Source of the DNA: Sphingobacterium sp. UBA6711
GTDB lineage: Bacteria; Bacteroidota; Bacteroidia; Sphingobacteriales; Sphingobacteriaceae
Direction: 5' to 3'
DNA length: 20,181 bases
Assembly: GCA_002454415.1 (NCBI GenBank)
Contig: DKIT01000195.1
Span: forward strand, 51,339 to 71,519
Both the position numbers and the translations under genes were made by a program. The notes beneath the pieces were generated by a model. The model did no database searches and had not been told where the DNA came from. It saw nothing but the letters and a program-made list of their open reading frames with translations. Positions 1 through 7,789 of the stretch are shown here, in pieces. Positions within the stretch are counted from its first letter, which is position 1. Every line of letters starts with the position of its first letter.

Positions 1-1
1 T

Positions 2-868
2 CATTATATTAAGTTTGAATACAATGTCGATTCTGCACGTTTGTATCTGAAAAAATCTTTTGATTTATTAGAAGAGCCTACATTTAAGGAGAGTGCCTAT
101 CATCGAATGTTTGTGTTACAAGCAAATGGAGAGTTCTTGATGAAGAGTGGGCGTTATTCGCAAGCAATCGTTGATTTGAACAAATCGATTGAATTTGCCC
201 ACGATAGGGGAGATCTAAATTTTAACATGACGGTGTACAGGTCATTAGGGAGAGCCTATAACTTAGTGGGCGATCACGAAAAAGAAAGAGTAGTAAAAGC
301 ACAAATTAAAGCGCTGGAAGATACACTTTATCAGCTCAGAAGTAATGTCTTGGCGATTTCCGTTGGTAAGCTATATGATGACAATAAATCCATCAAAGCG
401 TATGCTGACAAGCAGTTAATCTGGTTGAGTCTTCTTGTCGTTTTGTTGTTGAGCTGTCTTATTTTTGTAAGCGTGCAGTTACTCGGATATCAAAAAAGAT
501 TAGCTAGGAAAAGAGCGCTGATTCAAGAGAAAGAACTTGCAAATATAAAGCTAGTACAGCAAGCTCGTAAGAGCGACAATACTTTGAGTAATCTGGCAAA
601 GGAGAATAGCCCTGAATTTTTGGTGATTTTTCAGGAGGTTTATCCGGAATTTTGTGAAAGATTACGAACAATGGATCCTACGATGAATAATGAAACGCTC
701 AAATTTTGCGCCCTACTCAGATTGAATTTTTCATCTAAAGAAATTGCTCGATACACGCATCGTGAGGTGCGTAGTATTCAGACTCGAAAAAACAGGTTAC
801 GAAAGCAGTTAGGTATCTCTTCAGAAGTTGATCTGAATGTATTTATGTATGAGCTTAGCTTGACTTAA
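2..868 (+). CDS. TPR / transmembrane / LuxR-like HTH regulator, 5'-truncated by window edge
   Basis: The reading frame is open from base 2 with no stop upstream, so the true start lies before the window; the TTG at 41 falls inside a helical repeat and is not a convincing start. The visible part has TPR-like helices (about 2-330), one hydrophobic transmembrane segment (about 413-487), a charged coiled-coil stretch (about 490-600), and a C-terminal helix-turn-helix of the LuxR/GerE type (about 695-826: SSKEIARYTHREVRSIQTRKNR is split here as SSKEIARYTHREV and SIQTRKNRLRK). This TPR-TM-HTH layout is a common Bacteroidota regulator family whose DNA-binding part faces the cytoplasm; ligands are generally unknown. 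It is separated from the next gene by 187 bases, so shared function with the DeoR gene is not implied. Confidence 0.85.
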   Translation, partial: HYIKFEYNVDSARLYLKKSFDLLEEPTFKESAYHRMFVLQANGEFLMKSGRYSQAIVDLNKSIEFAHDRGDLNFNMTVYRSLGRAYNLVGDHEKERVVKAQIKALEDTLYQLRSNVLAISVGKLYDDNKSIKAYADKQLIWLSLLVVLLLSCLIFVSVQLLGYQKRLARKRALIQEKELANIKLVQQARKSDNTLSNLAKENSPEFLVIFQEVYPEFCERLRTMDPTMNNETLKFCALLRLNFSSKEIARYTHREVRSIQTRKNRLRKQLGISSEVDLNVFMYELSLT

Positions 869-948
869 TTAAATGGGGTATCAACACTTTTTCTCTTTAC
901 ATCAGATAAACAACTTTCTTTATTGATAGAATTAATTTATCCGAATAA

Positions 949-970
949 TGCAAAATTGCTTATTATTGCA
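949..970. promoter_or_regulatory. TGCAA/TTGCA repeats upstream of the DeoR gene (candidate operator)
   Basis: The 187-base gap before the DeoR gene contains GCAAAATTGC (950-959), which has 4-base inverted arms, followed by a second TTGCA at 966-970. The reverse complement of the 10-mer occurs exactly at 3631-3640 in the divergent promoter of the sugar genes. An autoregulatory operator is a reasonable guess, but the sequence is AT-rich and the match could be chance. Confidence 0.35.
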
Positions 971-1055
971 AATAGAAATTTATGCTTTGCTCCGTAGCAG
1001 GACCTAGCCTTTTAAGAATTTAGAGAAGAGATTGTTAATAACAAATGCACACGTA

Positions 1056-1805
1056 ATGCTAAAAGAAAAAAGATTCGACTTTATATTGAAAAATCTCGAA
1101 CAGTCCGACTTGTTAACCTATGAATATATCGCGGGCGAGCTAGGCGTATCCGAAGATACTATTCGTAGGGATATCGATTACCTTCATCGCATAGGTTTAC
1201 TTTCAAAAGTACGTGGTGGCGCGATGCAACGTTCCAAAAATCCGCTCAATTTTCAGGATCGAGATCAATATCTCAAAAAAGAGAAAGACTTGATCGCATT
1301 GAAAGCTATCCGTCTGATTCGAGATAATATGACATTATTTATGGATGGTGGTACAACTATAACTGCCATTGCCAGTATGCTTCCATCCAATATTAATTTG
1401 CGGATCATTACGACAAATATGATGGCTGTGTCCCTCCTGCAGAGACATAAAAATATTGAACTTATCGTTCTAGGTGGTTATTATCACCCGCAGACGGCGA
1501 GTACGGTTGGTAATAGTACTTGTGAACAGACGAAAGGTTTTATTGCCGATCTCTATTTTATGGGTACATGTGGTGTTCATGCCGAATACGGAATTTCCGC
1601 CATAGTAAATGAAGATGCTGAAGTAAAAAAAACAATGTTGAAGACTTCCAAAGCGGTAATTGCTTTAGCGAATCATGCAAGATTACGCACTGCATCTGCA
1701 TTTAAAGTCTGTGATATGGCAGAAATCAATGTACTGATAACCGATCTTCCTTCGGATGATGAGGCTCTGAATGACTTCAGGAGCCTCAATATTGAAATAA
1801 TATAA
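1056..1805 (+). CDS. DeoR-family transcriptional repressor
   Basis: A 249-residue protein of normal DeoR-family length. The N-terminus carries the family winged helix: residues about 17-55, with recognition-helix motif SEDTIRRDIDYL followed by the wing KVRGGAM. The rest is the phosphosugar-binding effector domain with the loop MDGGTTITAIASML (residues about 92-105), where such regulators sense a sugar phosphate. I chose ATG at 1056 because the alternative TTG at 1032 adds eight residues unlike the family, and the family normally begins a few residues before the RxxxIL helix (here KRFDFIL). It ends 45 bases before the sugar-isomerase-like gene on the same strand, so it may control that gene and the nearby dehydrogenase module; the target is inferred from position only. 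Confidence 0.9.
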   Translation: MLKEKRFDFILKNLEQSDLLTYEYIAGELGVSEDTIRRDIDYLHRIGLLSKVRGGAMQRSKNPLNFQDRDQYLKKEKDLIALKAIRLIRDNMTLFMDGGTTITAIASMLPSNINLRIITTNMMAVSLLQRHKNIELIVLGGYYHPQTASTVGNSTCEQTKGFIADLYFMGTCGVHAEYGISAIVNEDAEVKKTMLKTSKAVIALANHARLRTASAFKVCDMAEINVLITDLPSDDEALNDFRSLNIEII

Positions 1806-1850
1806 TATCATTAAATACCTTATTAAACACAGTAAACACAATAAACAAAC

Positions 1851-2753
1851 ATGAACAAATTATTCAGTGCTGTCCTTTTCGCAGGACTTACTCTTTTTGG
1901 GTACAGCAGTTACTCGCAGAGCCTTTCAACCAAAAAAGAAATCGGCCTGCAGCTTTTCTCCGTCAGAAGTTTGATCGGTAGCCATGTTGATCCAAGCTCA
2001 TACAATCCCGATTATGTAGCTGTTTTGAAAAAACTTGCTGATATGGGCTATACAGGCGTTGAGTCTGCAGGTTTCAAAGACGGTCAGTTTTATAATACCA
2101 GTCCGGCAACTTTCAAAAAGAATGTCGAAAGTGTGGGAATGAAAGTGATTTCTTCGCACGCATCCAAAACTCTTTCAAAAGAGGAACTTGCCTCAGGCGA
2201 TTTTTCCGAATCTTTAAAATGGTGGGAATCCTGTATTGCTGCTCACAAGGAAGCTGGCATGAAATATATTGTGACGCCCTGGTTGGACGTTCCTAAAACG
2301 AAAGCAGATCTGGCGACAGAAGTGAAGTATCTGAATGAAATCGGTAAATTATGCCGAAAAGCGGGTATCCAATATGGTTATCACAATCATGCGCATGAAT
2401 TTACAAAGGTTGAAGATGAAGTGATGTTGGATTATATGCTAGAGCATACCGATCCAGAAAATGTATTTTTCGAAATGGACGTTTACTGGACTGTAATAGG
2501 AAAAGCAAGCCCGGTTGATTATTTCAAAAAATATCCAGGACGTTTTACCACACTGCATATCAAAGATCATCGCGAGATTGGTCAGAGCGGCATGGTTGGT
2601 TTTGATGCTATCTTTGCCAATACAGACGTTGCAGGCGTAAAATATATTTTTGTTGAACTAGAGGAACTCAGCAAAGATCTTGATACCGGTTTAAAGGAAA
2701 GTATCAACTATCTTTTAAAGGCTCCCTTTGTTAAAAAAAGCTACAGCAAATAA
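1851..2753 (+). CDS. Secreted sugar phosphate isomerase/epimerase-like TIM-barrel protein
   Basis: A 300-residue protein with a Sec signal peptide (residues 1-22, likely cut near SYS-Q) and a xylose-isomerase-like/AP-endonuclease-2 TIM barrel. Visible barrel motifs are LQLFSVR near the mature N-terminus, HNHAHEF (H178-F184), FEMDVYW (E208, D210) and LHIKDH (H236, D239), which supply the Glu/Asp/His metal ligands of the family. Exported members of this family in Bacteroidota are commonly found with GMC dehydrogenases and DUF1080 proteins, and some act on 3-keto-sugars or 3-keto-glycosides; that role here is inference from family and from the genes at 2814-5919. It lies 45 bases after the DeoR gene and is followed by a strong terminator. 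Confidence 0.85.
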   Translation: MNKLFSAVLFAGLTLFGYSSYSQSLSTKKEIGLQLFSVRSLIGSHVDPSSYNPDYVAVLKKLADMGYTGVESAGFKDGQFYNTSPATFKKNVESVGMKVISSHASKTLSKEELASGDFSESLKWWESCIAAHKEAGMKYIVTPWLDVPKTKADLATEVKYLNEIGKLCRKAGIQYGYHNHAHEFTKVEDEVMLDYMLEHTDPENVFFEMDVYWTVIGKASPVDYFKKYPGRFTTLHIKDHREIGQSGMVGFDAIFANTDVAGVKYIFVELEELSKDLDTGLKESINYLLKAPFVKKSYSK

Positions 2754-2771
2754 CGCCACGCTTAAAATGTT

Positions 2772-2809
2772 AAACACCCCGTTTGAATCTCTCCATCGGG
2801 GTGTTTTTT
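2772..2809. terminator. Bidirectional intrinsic terminator between convergent genes
   Basis: A perfect 10-base stem, AAACACCCCG (2772-2781) with CGGGGTGTTT (2797-2806), encloses a 15-base loop and runs into a T-tract on the plus strand. It sits between the convergent genes ending at 2753 and 2814, so it terminates the plus-strand gene and probably also the minus-strand DUF1080 gene, whose downstream side is moderately T-rich. Confidence 0.9.
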
Positions 2810-2813
2810 ATTC

Positions 2814-3536
2814 TTAGAGTGTTTTAATTTTCAGGTTTCTGAAGGAAACTCCTCGCGACCAGTCTTGAAGGGCGATTTTTCCACTTGTATTTTTGCCAAA
2901 CTCGGGGAAGTCTTTAAAATGGCTTTGTTGAACCATATTTTTCCATTTGTCACTGTTGAAATCCATTTCAGCTGTAATTTTATCATTAAGCATAAAGGTG
3001 ACTTTGCCATCCTTCTGAATAATTTTTGATCTGTTCCACTCACCTTTTGATTTTGTGTTGACAAAATTCTGCTGCGGTAAGAAGGTATATAGGCAACCTG
3101 CCTTTTTTTGAGGAATGGCAAAGTCCGCATGGGAGTCTTCCAAAAGCTGATATTCAGGCCCAGACTGCCAGGTAGCATCGATTTCCGGCTTCTCCTGAAC
3201 ATTTATGAAGATTCCGCTATTTCCTTCTTTTTCCAATTTCCAGTCAAATTGAAATTCATAGTTTTGATAGGATTCATTGGAGACAAGATCTCCTTTATTG
3301 CTTTGGTTATTGGGATCACAATAGATGGCGCCATCTTTTATCACCCAGGCAGGGTTATTTTCTGTCTGATTATAAACATGCCACCGGTCCAGCGATTTTC
3401 CGTCAAAGAGTAATACCCAGCCCTCAGCTTGTTCTTTATCGCTTAACGTGTTTGGCTCAGCCGTCTTCTGGTTACAAGAGATCAGCATAACACTCATCGA
3501 GATGCAAGAAAATAATAGATTTTTAATGGTTTTCAT
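2814..3536 (-). CDS. DUF1080 lipoprotein (3-keto-disaccharide hydrolase family)
   Basis: A 240-residue lipoprotein: start MKTIKNLLF, hydrophobic stretch, lipobox LISC with the lipidated Cys at 21. ATG at 3536 was preferred over an upstream in-frame start because it places the leader correctly. The body is one DUF1080 domain, a concanavalin-like beta-sandwich, recognisable from GWVLLFDGKSLDRWHVYN near its start, FDWKLEKEGNSGIFI in the middle, GPEYQLLED, and the closing GKIALQDWSRGVSFRNLKIK. The Pfam family is now described as a 3-keto-disaccharide hydrolase, cleaving glycosides already oxidised at C3. It is divergent from the GMC dehydrogenase gene, 129 bases apart, which fits a shared pathway of oxidation followed by cleavage in the periplasm. 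Substrate cannot be read from sequence. Confidence 0.9.
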   Translation of the reverse strand: MKTIKNLLFSCISMSVMLISCNQKTAEPNTLSDKEQAEGWVLLFDGKSLDRWHVYNQTENNPAWVIKDGAIYCDPNNQSNKGDLVSNESYQNYEFQFDWKLEKEGNSGIFINVQEKPEIDATWQSGPEYQLLEDSHADFAIPQKKAGCLYTFLPQQNFVNTKSKGEWNRSKIIQKDGKVTFMLNDKITAEMDFNSDKWKNMVQQSHFKDFPEFGKNTSGKIALQDWSRGVSFRNLKIKTL

Positions 3537-3665
3537 ATTTAAGATTATTTTGATTTGTGCAAATTGTAGCAATTTTGTTGTTTTTTTTCTAAATTAACTT
3601 TTTAATATTAATTTGGCAATGCAAATAATTGCAATTTTGCTGTTATTTACAATATTGATGTAAAG
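3537..3665. promoter_or_regulatory. Divergent promoter region with repeated GCAATTTTG / TGCAA-TTGCA elements
   Basis: This 129-base AT-rich spacer separates the DUF1080 and GMC genes. It contains TGCAAATAATTGCA (3620-3633), an inverted repeat with 5-base arms and 4-base spacer, and GCAATTTTG twice (3569-3577 and 3631-3639). I see no clean match to the Bacteroidota TAnnTTTG element in either direction; the closest on the minus strand has one extra base (TACAATTTG). The repeats are candidate operator half-sites shared with 949-970 and 7763-7777. Confidence 0.4.
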
Positions 3666-5348
3666 ATGAATAAAGGAAATACATACGATGCAATTGTCAT
3701 CGGCTCAGGTATCAGCGGAGGTTGGGCGGCTAAAGAGCTGTCAGAGAAGGGACTCAAAACAATAATGTTGGAAAGAGGTCGAAATATTGAGCATATTAAG
3801 GATTACGAGAGTCCAAATAAAAATCCATGGGAATTTCCGCACCGCGGTGGACGTACGCAGGAAATGATTAAAAACCATCCAGTGCTGAAGCGCGATTATC
3901 CATTGAACGAAACAAACGAGAGTTTTTGGGTCAATGAGCAAGAAAGCCCCTATGTGGAAGTGAAGCGATTTGATTGGTTTAGAGGTTATCAGGTGGGGGG
4001 ACGGTCGCTGACCTGGGGACGCCAAAGCTATCGCTGGAGCGACCTTGATTTTGAGGCAAACGTCAAGGACGGTTACGGTGTTGACTGGCCGATTCGTTAT
4101 AAAGATATAGCACCCTGGTACAGTTATGTAGAGCGCTTTGCAGGAATCAGTGGTAATCGAGACGGTATCGATGTATTGCCGGATGGTGAATATATGCCGC
4201 CGATGGATATGAATGTTGTCGAAAAAGATGTTGCTGCGCGCATTAAAAAAGTCTATGGTGGCAAACGGCATTTTATCATCGGTCGAACGGCTAACATAAC
4301 TGTTCCTCACCATGGGCGAATCAATTGTCAGTATCAGAATAAATGTTGGTTAGGCTGCAATTTTGGGGCTTATTTCAGTACGCAATCAGCCACCTTGCCC
4401 GCGGCGATGAAAACAGGTAATCTTACTGTCAGACCGTTTTCTATTGTTACCAAGATCTTGTATGATAAAAATACGAAGCGCGCCACTGGGGTGGAAATTC
4501 TTGATGCGGAAACAAATCAGACATATGAATATTTTGCGAAAATAATCTTTCTGAATGCCTCGGCACTGAACTCGGCCTGGGTATTGATGAATTCTGCTAC
4601 AGAAGTCTGGGAAAATGGCCTTGGCAGCAGTTCAGGTGAGCTGGGACACAATGTTATGGATCATCATCTTGGAGTAGGCGCAGGGGGAAGGGTCGAAGGT
4701 TTCGAAGATAAGTATTATTTTGGTAGGCGTGCGAATGGATTGTATATTCCACGTTTTCAAAATGTGGGCCAAGATAAGCGCGATTACCTCAGAGGATTTG
4801 GCTATCAAGGTGGAGCTAGCCGCGAGGGATGGTCTAGAGAAATTCCGGAAATGCAAATAGGTGCGGCATTTAAAGAAGCGCTCACAGAACCAGGGACCTG
4901 GACAATAGGTTTTGGCGGATTTGGCGAGATCTTACCCTATCATGAAAATAGGATCTATCTCGATAAAGATAAGAAAGATAAATGGGGACTGCCGGTACTG
5001 GCCATGGATATCGAGATCAAGGATAATGAATTGAAAATGCGTAAAGATATGGCAGCCGAAGCAAAACATATGCTTGAGTCTGTCGGTGTCAAAGATGTCT
5101 ATACCTATGATAATACCTATGGGTTTGGGCAAGGAATTCACGAAATGGGCACCGCTAGGATGGGACGCGATCCGAAAACTTCAGTCCTAAATGGTAACAA
5201 TCAGGTATGGGACGCGAAAAATGTCTTTGTTACCGATGGAGCGTCAATGGCTTCTGCGGCATGTGTCAATCCTTCTTTGACCTACATGGCATTAACGGCA
5301 AGAGCGGTGGACTTTGCAGTAAACGAATTAAAGAAAGGCAACTTGTAA
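3666..5348 (+). CDS. FAD-dependent GMC-family dehydrogenase, probable glycoside 3-dehydrogenase large subunit
   Basis: A 560-residue flavoprotein. The N-terminus has the dinucleotide-binding motif GSGISGG (residues 13-19). A Cys cluster C221-x5-C227-x3-C231 has the spacing I recall for the Fe-S region of three-subunit FAD glucose and fructose dehydrogenases. The C-terminal GMC domain has HEMGTARMG with H492 and CVNPSL with N535, the expected His/Asn catalytic pair. There is no leader peptide; in this enzyme class the small subunit carries the Tat signal and takes the large subunit across the membrane. The small-subunit gene follows after one base. Bacteroidota enzymes of this two-gene arrangement include glycoside 3-dehydrogenases that oxidise C3 of glucose, trehalose or glucosides, and the neighbouring DUF1080 gene supports this over gluconate or sorbitol oxidation. 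Confidence 0.88.
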   Translation: MNKGNTYDAIVIGSGISGGWAAKELSEKGLKTIMLERGRNIEHIKDYESPNKNPWEFPHRGGRTQEMIKNHPVLKRDYPLNETNESFWVNEQESPYVEVKRFDWFRGYQVGGRSLTWGRQSYRWSDLDFEANVKDGYGVDWPIRYKDIAPWYSYVERFAGISGNRDGIDVLPDGEYMPPMDMNVVEKDVAARIKKVYGGKRHFIIGRTANITVPHHGRINCQYQNKCWLGCNFGAYFSTQSATLPAAMKTGNLTVRPFSIVTKILYDKNTKRATGVEILDAETNQTYEYFAKIIFLNASALNSAWVLMNSATEVWENGLGSSSGELGHNVMDHHLGVGAGGRVEGFEDKYYFGRRANGLYIPRFQNVGQDKRDYLRGFGYQGGASREGWSREIPEMQIGAAFKEALTEPGTWTIGFGGFGEILPYHENRIYLDKDKKDKWGLPVLAMDIEIKDNELKMRKDMAAEAKHMLESVGVKDVYTYDNTYGFGQGIHEMGTARMGRDPKTSVLNGNNQVWDAKNVFVTDGASMASAACVNPSLTYMALTARAVDFAVNELKKGNL

Positions 5349-5349
5349 C

Positions 5350-5919
5350 ATGGAAAGAAGAGAAGCATTAAAAAGGTTAACGCTCCTTTTTGGAGGGGCA
5401 ATTATTGGGGGACAATTATTTTTAGAGGGATGCGCCCGTAAGGCGTCCGCTGATGTGGCAACCTTATTTGAAGAGGAGCAAATTGCGTTTCTAGCAGAAA
5501 TTGCAGAAACCATCCTTCCAAAGACAAGTACGCCTGGAGCTAAAGAAGCAGGAGTAGGCGCTTTTATTCCGGTTATGGTACGGGATTGCTACACTGATGA
5601 AGAACAAAAAGTGTTTTTGGAGGGTTTACAGCATATAAGAGATCGATCAGAAAAGGAGTATAAGAACGCTTTCGAAAAACTAACGGCTGAACAACGAAAC
5701 AAACTTCTGGTTGCTATAGATGGAGAACGGGCTGAACAGGAGAAGAGTCGTCCTGCAGATGGTGTTCACCATTATTTTTCGATGTTGAGACAGTTGACAC
5801 TGCTGGGATTCTTTTCTTCGGAGCTGGGAGCTACTCAAGCCTTGCGCTATGTCGCAATTCCTGGTAAATATGATGGAGACCTTGATTACAAAAAAGGCGA
5901 TAAAGCTTGGGCTACTTAA
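5350..5919 (+). CDS. Gluconate 2-dehydrogenase subunit 3-family small subunit (Tat leader)
   Basis: A 189-residue protein of the gluconate 2-dehydrogenase subunit 3 family, the usual partner of the GMC enzyme encoded immediately upstream (1-base gap, so likely translationally coupled). The leader starts with a twin arginine (R3-R4), followed by a hydrophobic stretch and the lipobox-like LEGC with C28, so it may be a Tat-exported lipoprotein that anchors the complex to the outer face of the inner membrane. The body shows the typical helical signature EEQIAFLAEIAETILPKT and later GVHHYFSMLRQLTLLGFFSSE. It is thought to chaperone and export the catalytic subunit. No dedicated cytochrome c gene follows; a terminator closes the unit, so the electron acceptor must be encoded elsewhere. 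Confidence 0.88.
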   Translation: MERREALKRLTLLFGGAIIGGQLFLEGCARKASADVATLFEEEQIAFLAEIAETILPKTSTPGAKEAGVGAFIPVMVRDCYTDEEQKVFLEGLQHIRDRSEKEYKNAFEKLTAEQRNKLLVAIDGERAEQEKSRPADGVHHYFSMLRQLTLLGFFSSELGATQALRYVAIPGKYDGDLDYKKGDKAWAT

Positions 5920-5971
5920 GATATAAATTTTACGGGTTGGTTGATTATGCAGGTAAGTTTATAACTAGCGG

Positions 5972-6000
5972 ATAGCAGGTAATTTTACCTGCTATTCTTT
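5972..6000 (+). terminator. Intrinsic terminator after the dehydrogenase operon
   Basis: ATAGCAGGTAA (5972-5982) pairs perfectly with TTACCTGCTAT (5985-5995) and is followed by a T-rich stretch (TCTTTATTT). It lies 53 bases after the small-subunit stop codon and between convergent genes. The T-tract favours plus-strand termination. Confidence 0.75.
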
Positions 6001-6035
6001 ATTTGGCGTATACCCGTTTGCCTTTACTAATAATT

Positions 6036-6926
6036 TTAAATTTTTATTCTTGTGGATAGCCAGCAGAGAATGGATCCCGTACACACCATGAGTGTTCCTT
6101 GCCAAAAAGATATTCCTAAGGACGTCGCCAATATGATCGAAGAAAAGAGAGACGAAAGAACAGGGGTAAAGTAAGAAGCACCAGCCAAAAGTGTTGAATT
6201 TCCTTTTAATATTCCCAGATTCCACGCTGCATATCCAAAACCTATAGCCGACGATGCAAAAACAAGATAGCTGATGGAACTTAGCGTAATTTTCACTTCC
6301 GGTTGAATGCCCGAAAAAAAATATTTTATCCATAACGAGACTGCAACAAGCATAAAAAAGAATGTGATGCCATTTATGCCTTTTGCCATTCGCGCTGTGA
6401 CAACACAATAGGCTGACCATATCAATGCACCTAAAAGCGCCATGCCATAACTGAGTGGATTAGATGATATATTCGTCATCATTTGGCTAATATCTAATCC
6501 TTCATCTCCACCAAGTACCCAGGTTATACCTGCCATCGATAAAACTATACCAGGAGCAATCAGCCAGTTTGTTTTTGTCTTGGTGAATATAATCATCGAA
6601 GCCATTGTCAATGTTGGCCATAGATAATTGACCATTCCAACTTCTATAGCCTGTCTGCTAGTCGTGGTATATCCTATTGATAAAGATAAACAAAGCTCAT
6701 AGGTGACAAAAAGTATCGGACCATAGACTAGGTATTTTTTTGGGAAGTTTTTGAGAGGAGTCCATCCTACAGTGAAAAGTAAGAATAGCGAAGCGATGCT
6801 ATATATTGAAGCTGCTCCCAAAATAGCCCCAAAAGATTCACTTACGCCCTTGATCAATCCTACGATAAGACTCCATAAGATAATGGCGCACAATCCGATC
6901 AGCGTAGCTTTTTTTTCTTGATTCAT
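6036..6926 (-). CDS. yddG: DMT-superfamily exporter, YddG-like (aromatic amino acid exporter)
   Basis: A 296-residue, very hydrophobic protein with about ten transmembrane segments arranged as two EamA repeats, the normal size for the drug/metabolite transporter superfamily. The motif VNYLWPTLTM (residues about 104-113) and the overall pattern match the YddG branch, which exports aromatic amino acids across the inner membrane. It begins MNQEKKATLIGLCAIILWS, typical of the family. It stands alone between convergent and tandem neighbours with sizeable gaps, so it is probably its own transcription unit. The exact substrate is inferred from the subfamily. Confidence 0.85.
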   Translation of the reverse strand: MNQEKKATLIGLCAIILWSLIVGLIKGVSESFGAILGAASIYSIASLFLLFTVGWTPLKNFPKKYLVYGPILFVTYELCLSLSIGYTTTSRQAIEVGMVNYLWPTLTMASMIIFTKTKTNWLIAPGIVLSMAGITWVLGGDEGLDISQMMTNISSNPLSYGMALLGALIWSAYCVVTARMAKGINGITFFFMLVAVSLWIKYFFSGIQPEVKITLSSISYLVFASSAIGFGYAAWNLGILKGNSTLLAGASYFTPVLSSLFSSIILATSLGISFWQGTLMVCTGSILCWLSTRIKI

Positions 6927-7208
6927 ACTGTCAATATTACAATTAGACTTGCAGTCATTTTTTCGATACTCTATTTTTTATCTCGCTTTTATGCTATAAA
7001 GATGTTGAGGACTAAACCACAAAATTTTTAGCGAAGATAAGCTATTTCCAGCTGTAAACTGAAGTATGAACAAATGGAACAAAGTATGATCTTAACTTAA
7101 TAGGAAGGAAATGGAGATTATTGGTTCACTATGCCCAGCTATAAATTTATAGCTAGGCACACTCTTCTGCAGAACGTATTTCTATCGCAACGTAGTTTGT
7201 AAATACAC
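6927..7208. other. 282-base intergenic region with a 28-base palindrome
   Basis: No open frame of useful length, RNA gene or IS end was recognised here. The one clear structure is an almost perfect 28-base palindrome at 7132-7159, described separately. The rest is AT-rich; a weak TAATATTG close to 6935-6945 on the minus strand could be a promoter for the exporter gene (one mismatch to TAnnTTTG). Confidence 0.5.
7132..7159. repeat. 28-base imperfect palindrome
   Basis: The two halves AGCTATAAA and TTTATAGCT abut with no loop (centre 7145/7146), and flanking TGCC and GGCA extend the symmetry past one C/A mismatch. No T-run follows on either strand, so a simple terminator is unlikely. It could be a dimeric operator or a remnant of a mobile element. 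Confidence 0.6.
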
Positions 7209-7595
7209 TTAAATTTTTGCTATTATTTTTATTTCTACTTTTTGTCCTGGAAGTGCTAGTTCGGTTACACCGACAATCGTGCTTGCAACGATACATTTTT
7301 CTCCATAAAATTCTTGACCAGTAATCTTTCTGCCTTCAAATCCTTCCTGCATGTTAGTTACGTAAATAACTTCTTCTGTTACGCTGTCACTGTCTAAGCC
7401 ATATGCCTTTAACAACAGGCTGATATTTTCATAGGTTTGTCGGAAATGATTTTCCATACCTTCAACAAGTATTCCCTCGGCATTGTGCCCAAGCTGACCC
7501 GATATCCAGATCGTATCGCCATGTTTAACAGACTGGACATAGCCATAGACTTTTTCCCATGGCATTTCAAATGTTTTAAATTCTTTCTTGCTCAT
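7209..7595 (-). CDS. RidA/YjgF/YER057c-family protein lacking the usual catalytic Arg
   Basis: A 128-residue single-domain protein of standard RidA-family length. I chose ATG at 7595 (MSKKEFKTFEMPW) because the longer frame adds a non-family N-terminus. Family features are YGYVQSVKHGDTIWISGQ, the long helix with TYENISLLLKAYGL, and the closing strand LPGQKVEIKIIAKI. Canonical RidA deaminates reactive enamine/imine intermediates using an Arg in a PARS-type motif near the C-terminus. Here the aligned segment is IVASTIVGV, with Ala104 where Arg is expected, so this is probably one of the Arg-less Rid subgroups and imine deaminase activity is doubtful. No operon partner is evident. Confidence 0.85.
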   Translation of the reverse strand: MSKKEFKTFEMPWEKVYGYVQSVKHGDTIWISGQLGHNAEGILVEGMENHFRQTYENISLLLKAYGLDSDSVTEEVIYVTNMQEGFEGRKITGQEFYGEKCIVASTIVGVTELALPGQKVEIKIIAKI

Positions 7596-7756
7596 AATAA
7601 TTCTTTTATATTTTGATTTTTTCAATTCACAGACCATTGTTTTTATCATGTTGTGAGTCAGTTTGATCTGTTTAAAGGTGGAAGAGAAATATAGACGATA
7701 TGTCGTGAAATATGCCGCAGCTTAACTGGGTTTTATCAATTTTTGAATAAATAAAT

Positions 7757-7777
7757 TATATTTGCAACAATATTGCA
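7757..7777 (+). promoter_or_regulatory. Probable promoter -7 element overlapping a TGCAA-N5-TTGCA inverted repeat
   Basis: TATATTTG at 7757-7764 matches the Bacteroidota -7 consensus TAnnTTTG and lies 25 bases before the ATG at 7790. No well-spaced TTG (-33) is visible. Directly overlapping it, TGCAA (7763-7767) and TTGCA (7773-7777) form a perfect inverted repeat, positioned as a repressor site would be. Confidence 0.5.
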
Positions 7778-7789
7778 ATATAAAGTAAA

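Noticed and set aside
3620..3633. Considered as a terminator hairpin
   Set aside because: The arms are only five bases, AT-rich and lie between divergent starts, so an operator is more sensible than a terminator.
5992..6420. Minus-strand frame overlapping the exporter gene
   Set aside because: It lies within the YddG-like gene in a different frame and its Cys/His-rich translation resembles no family.
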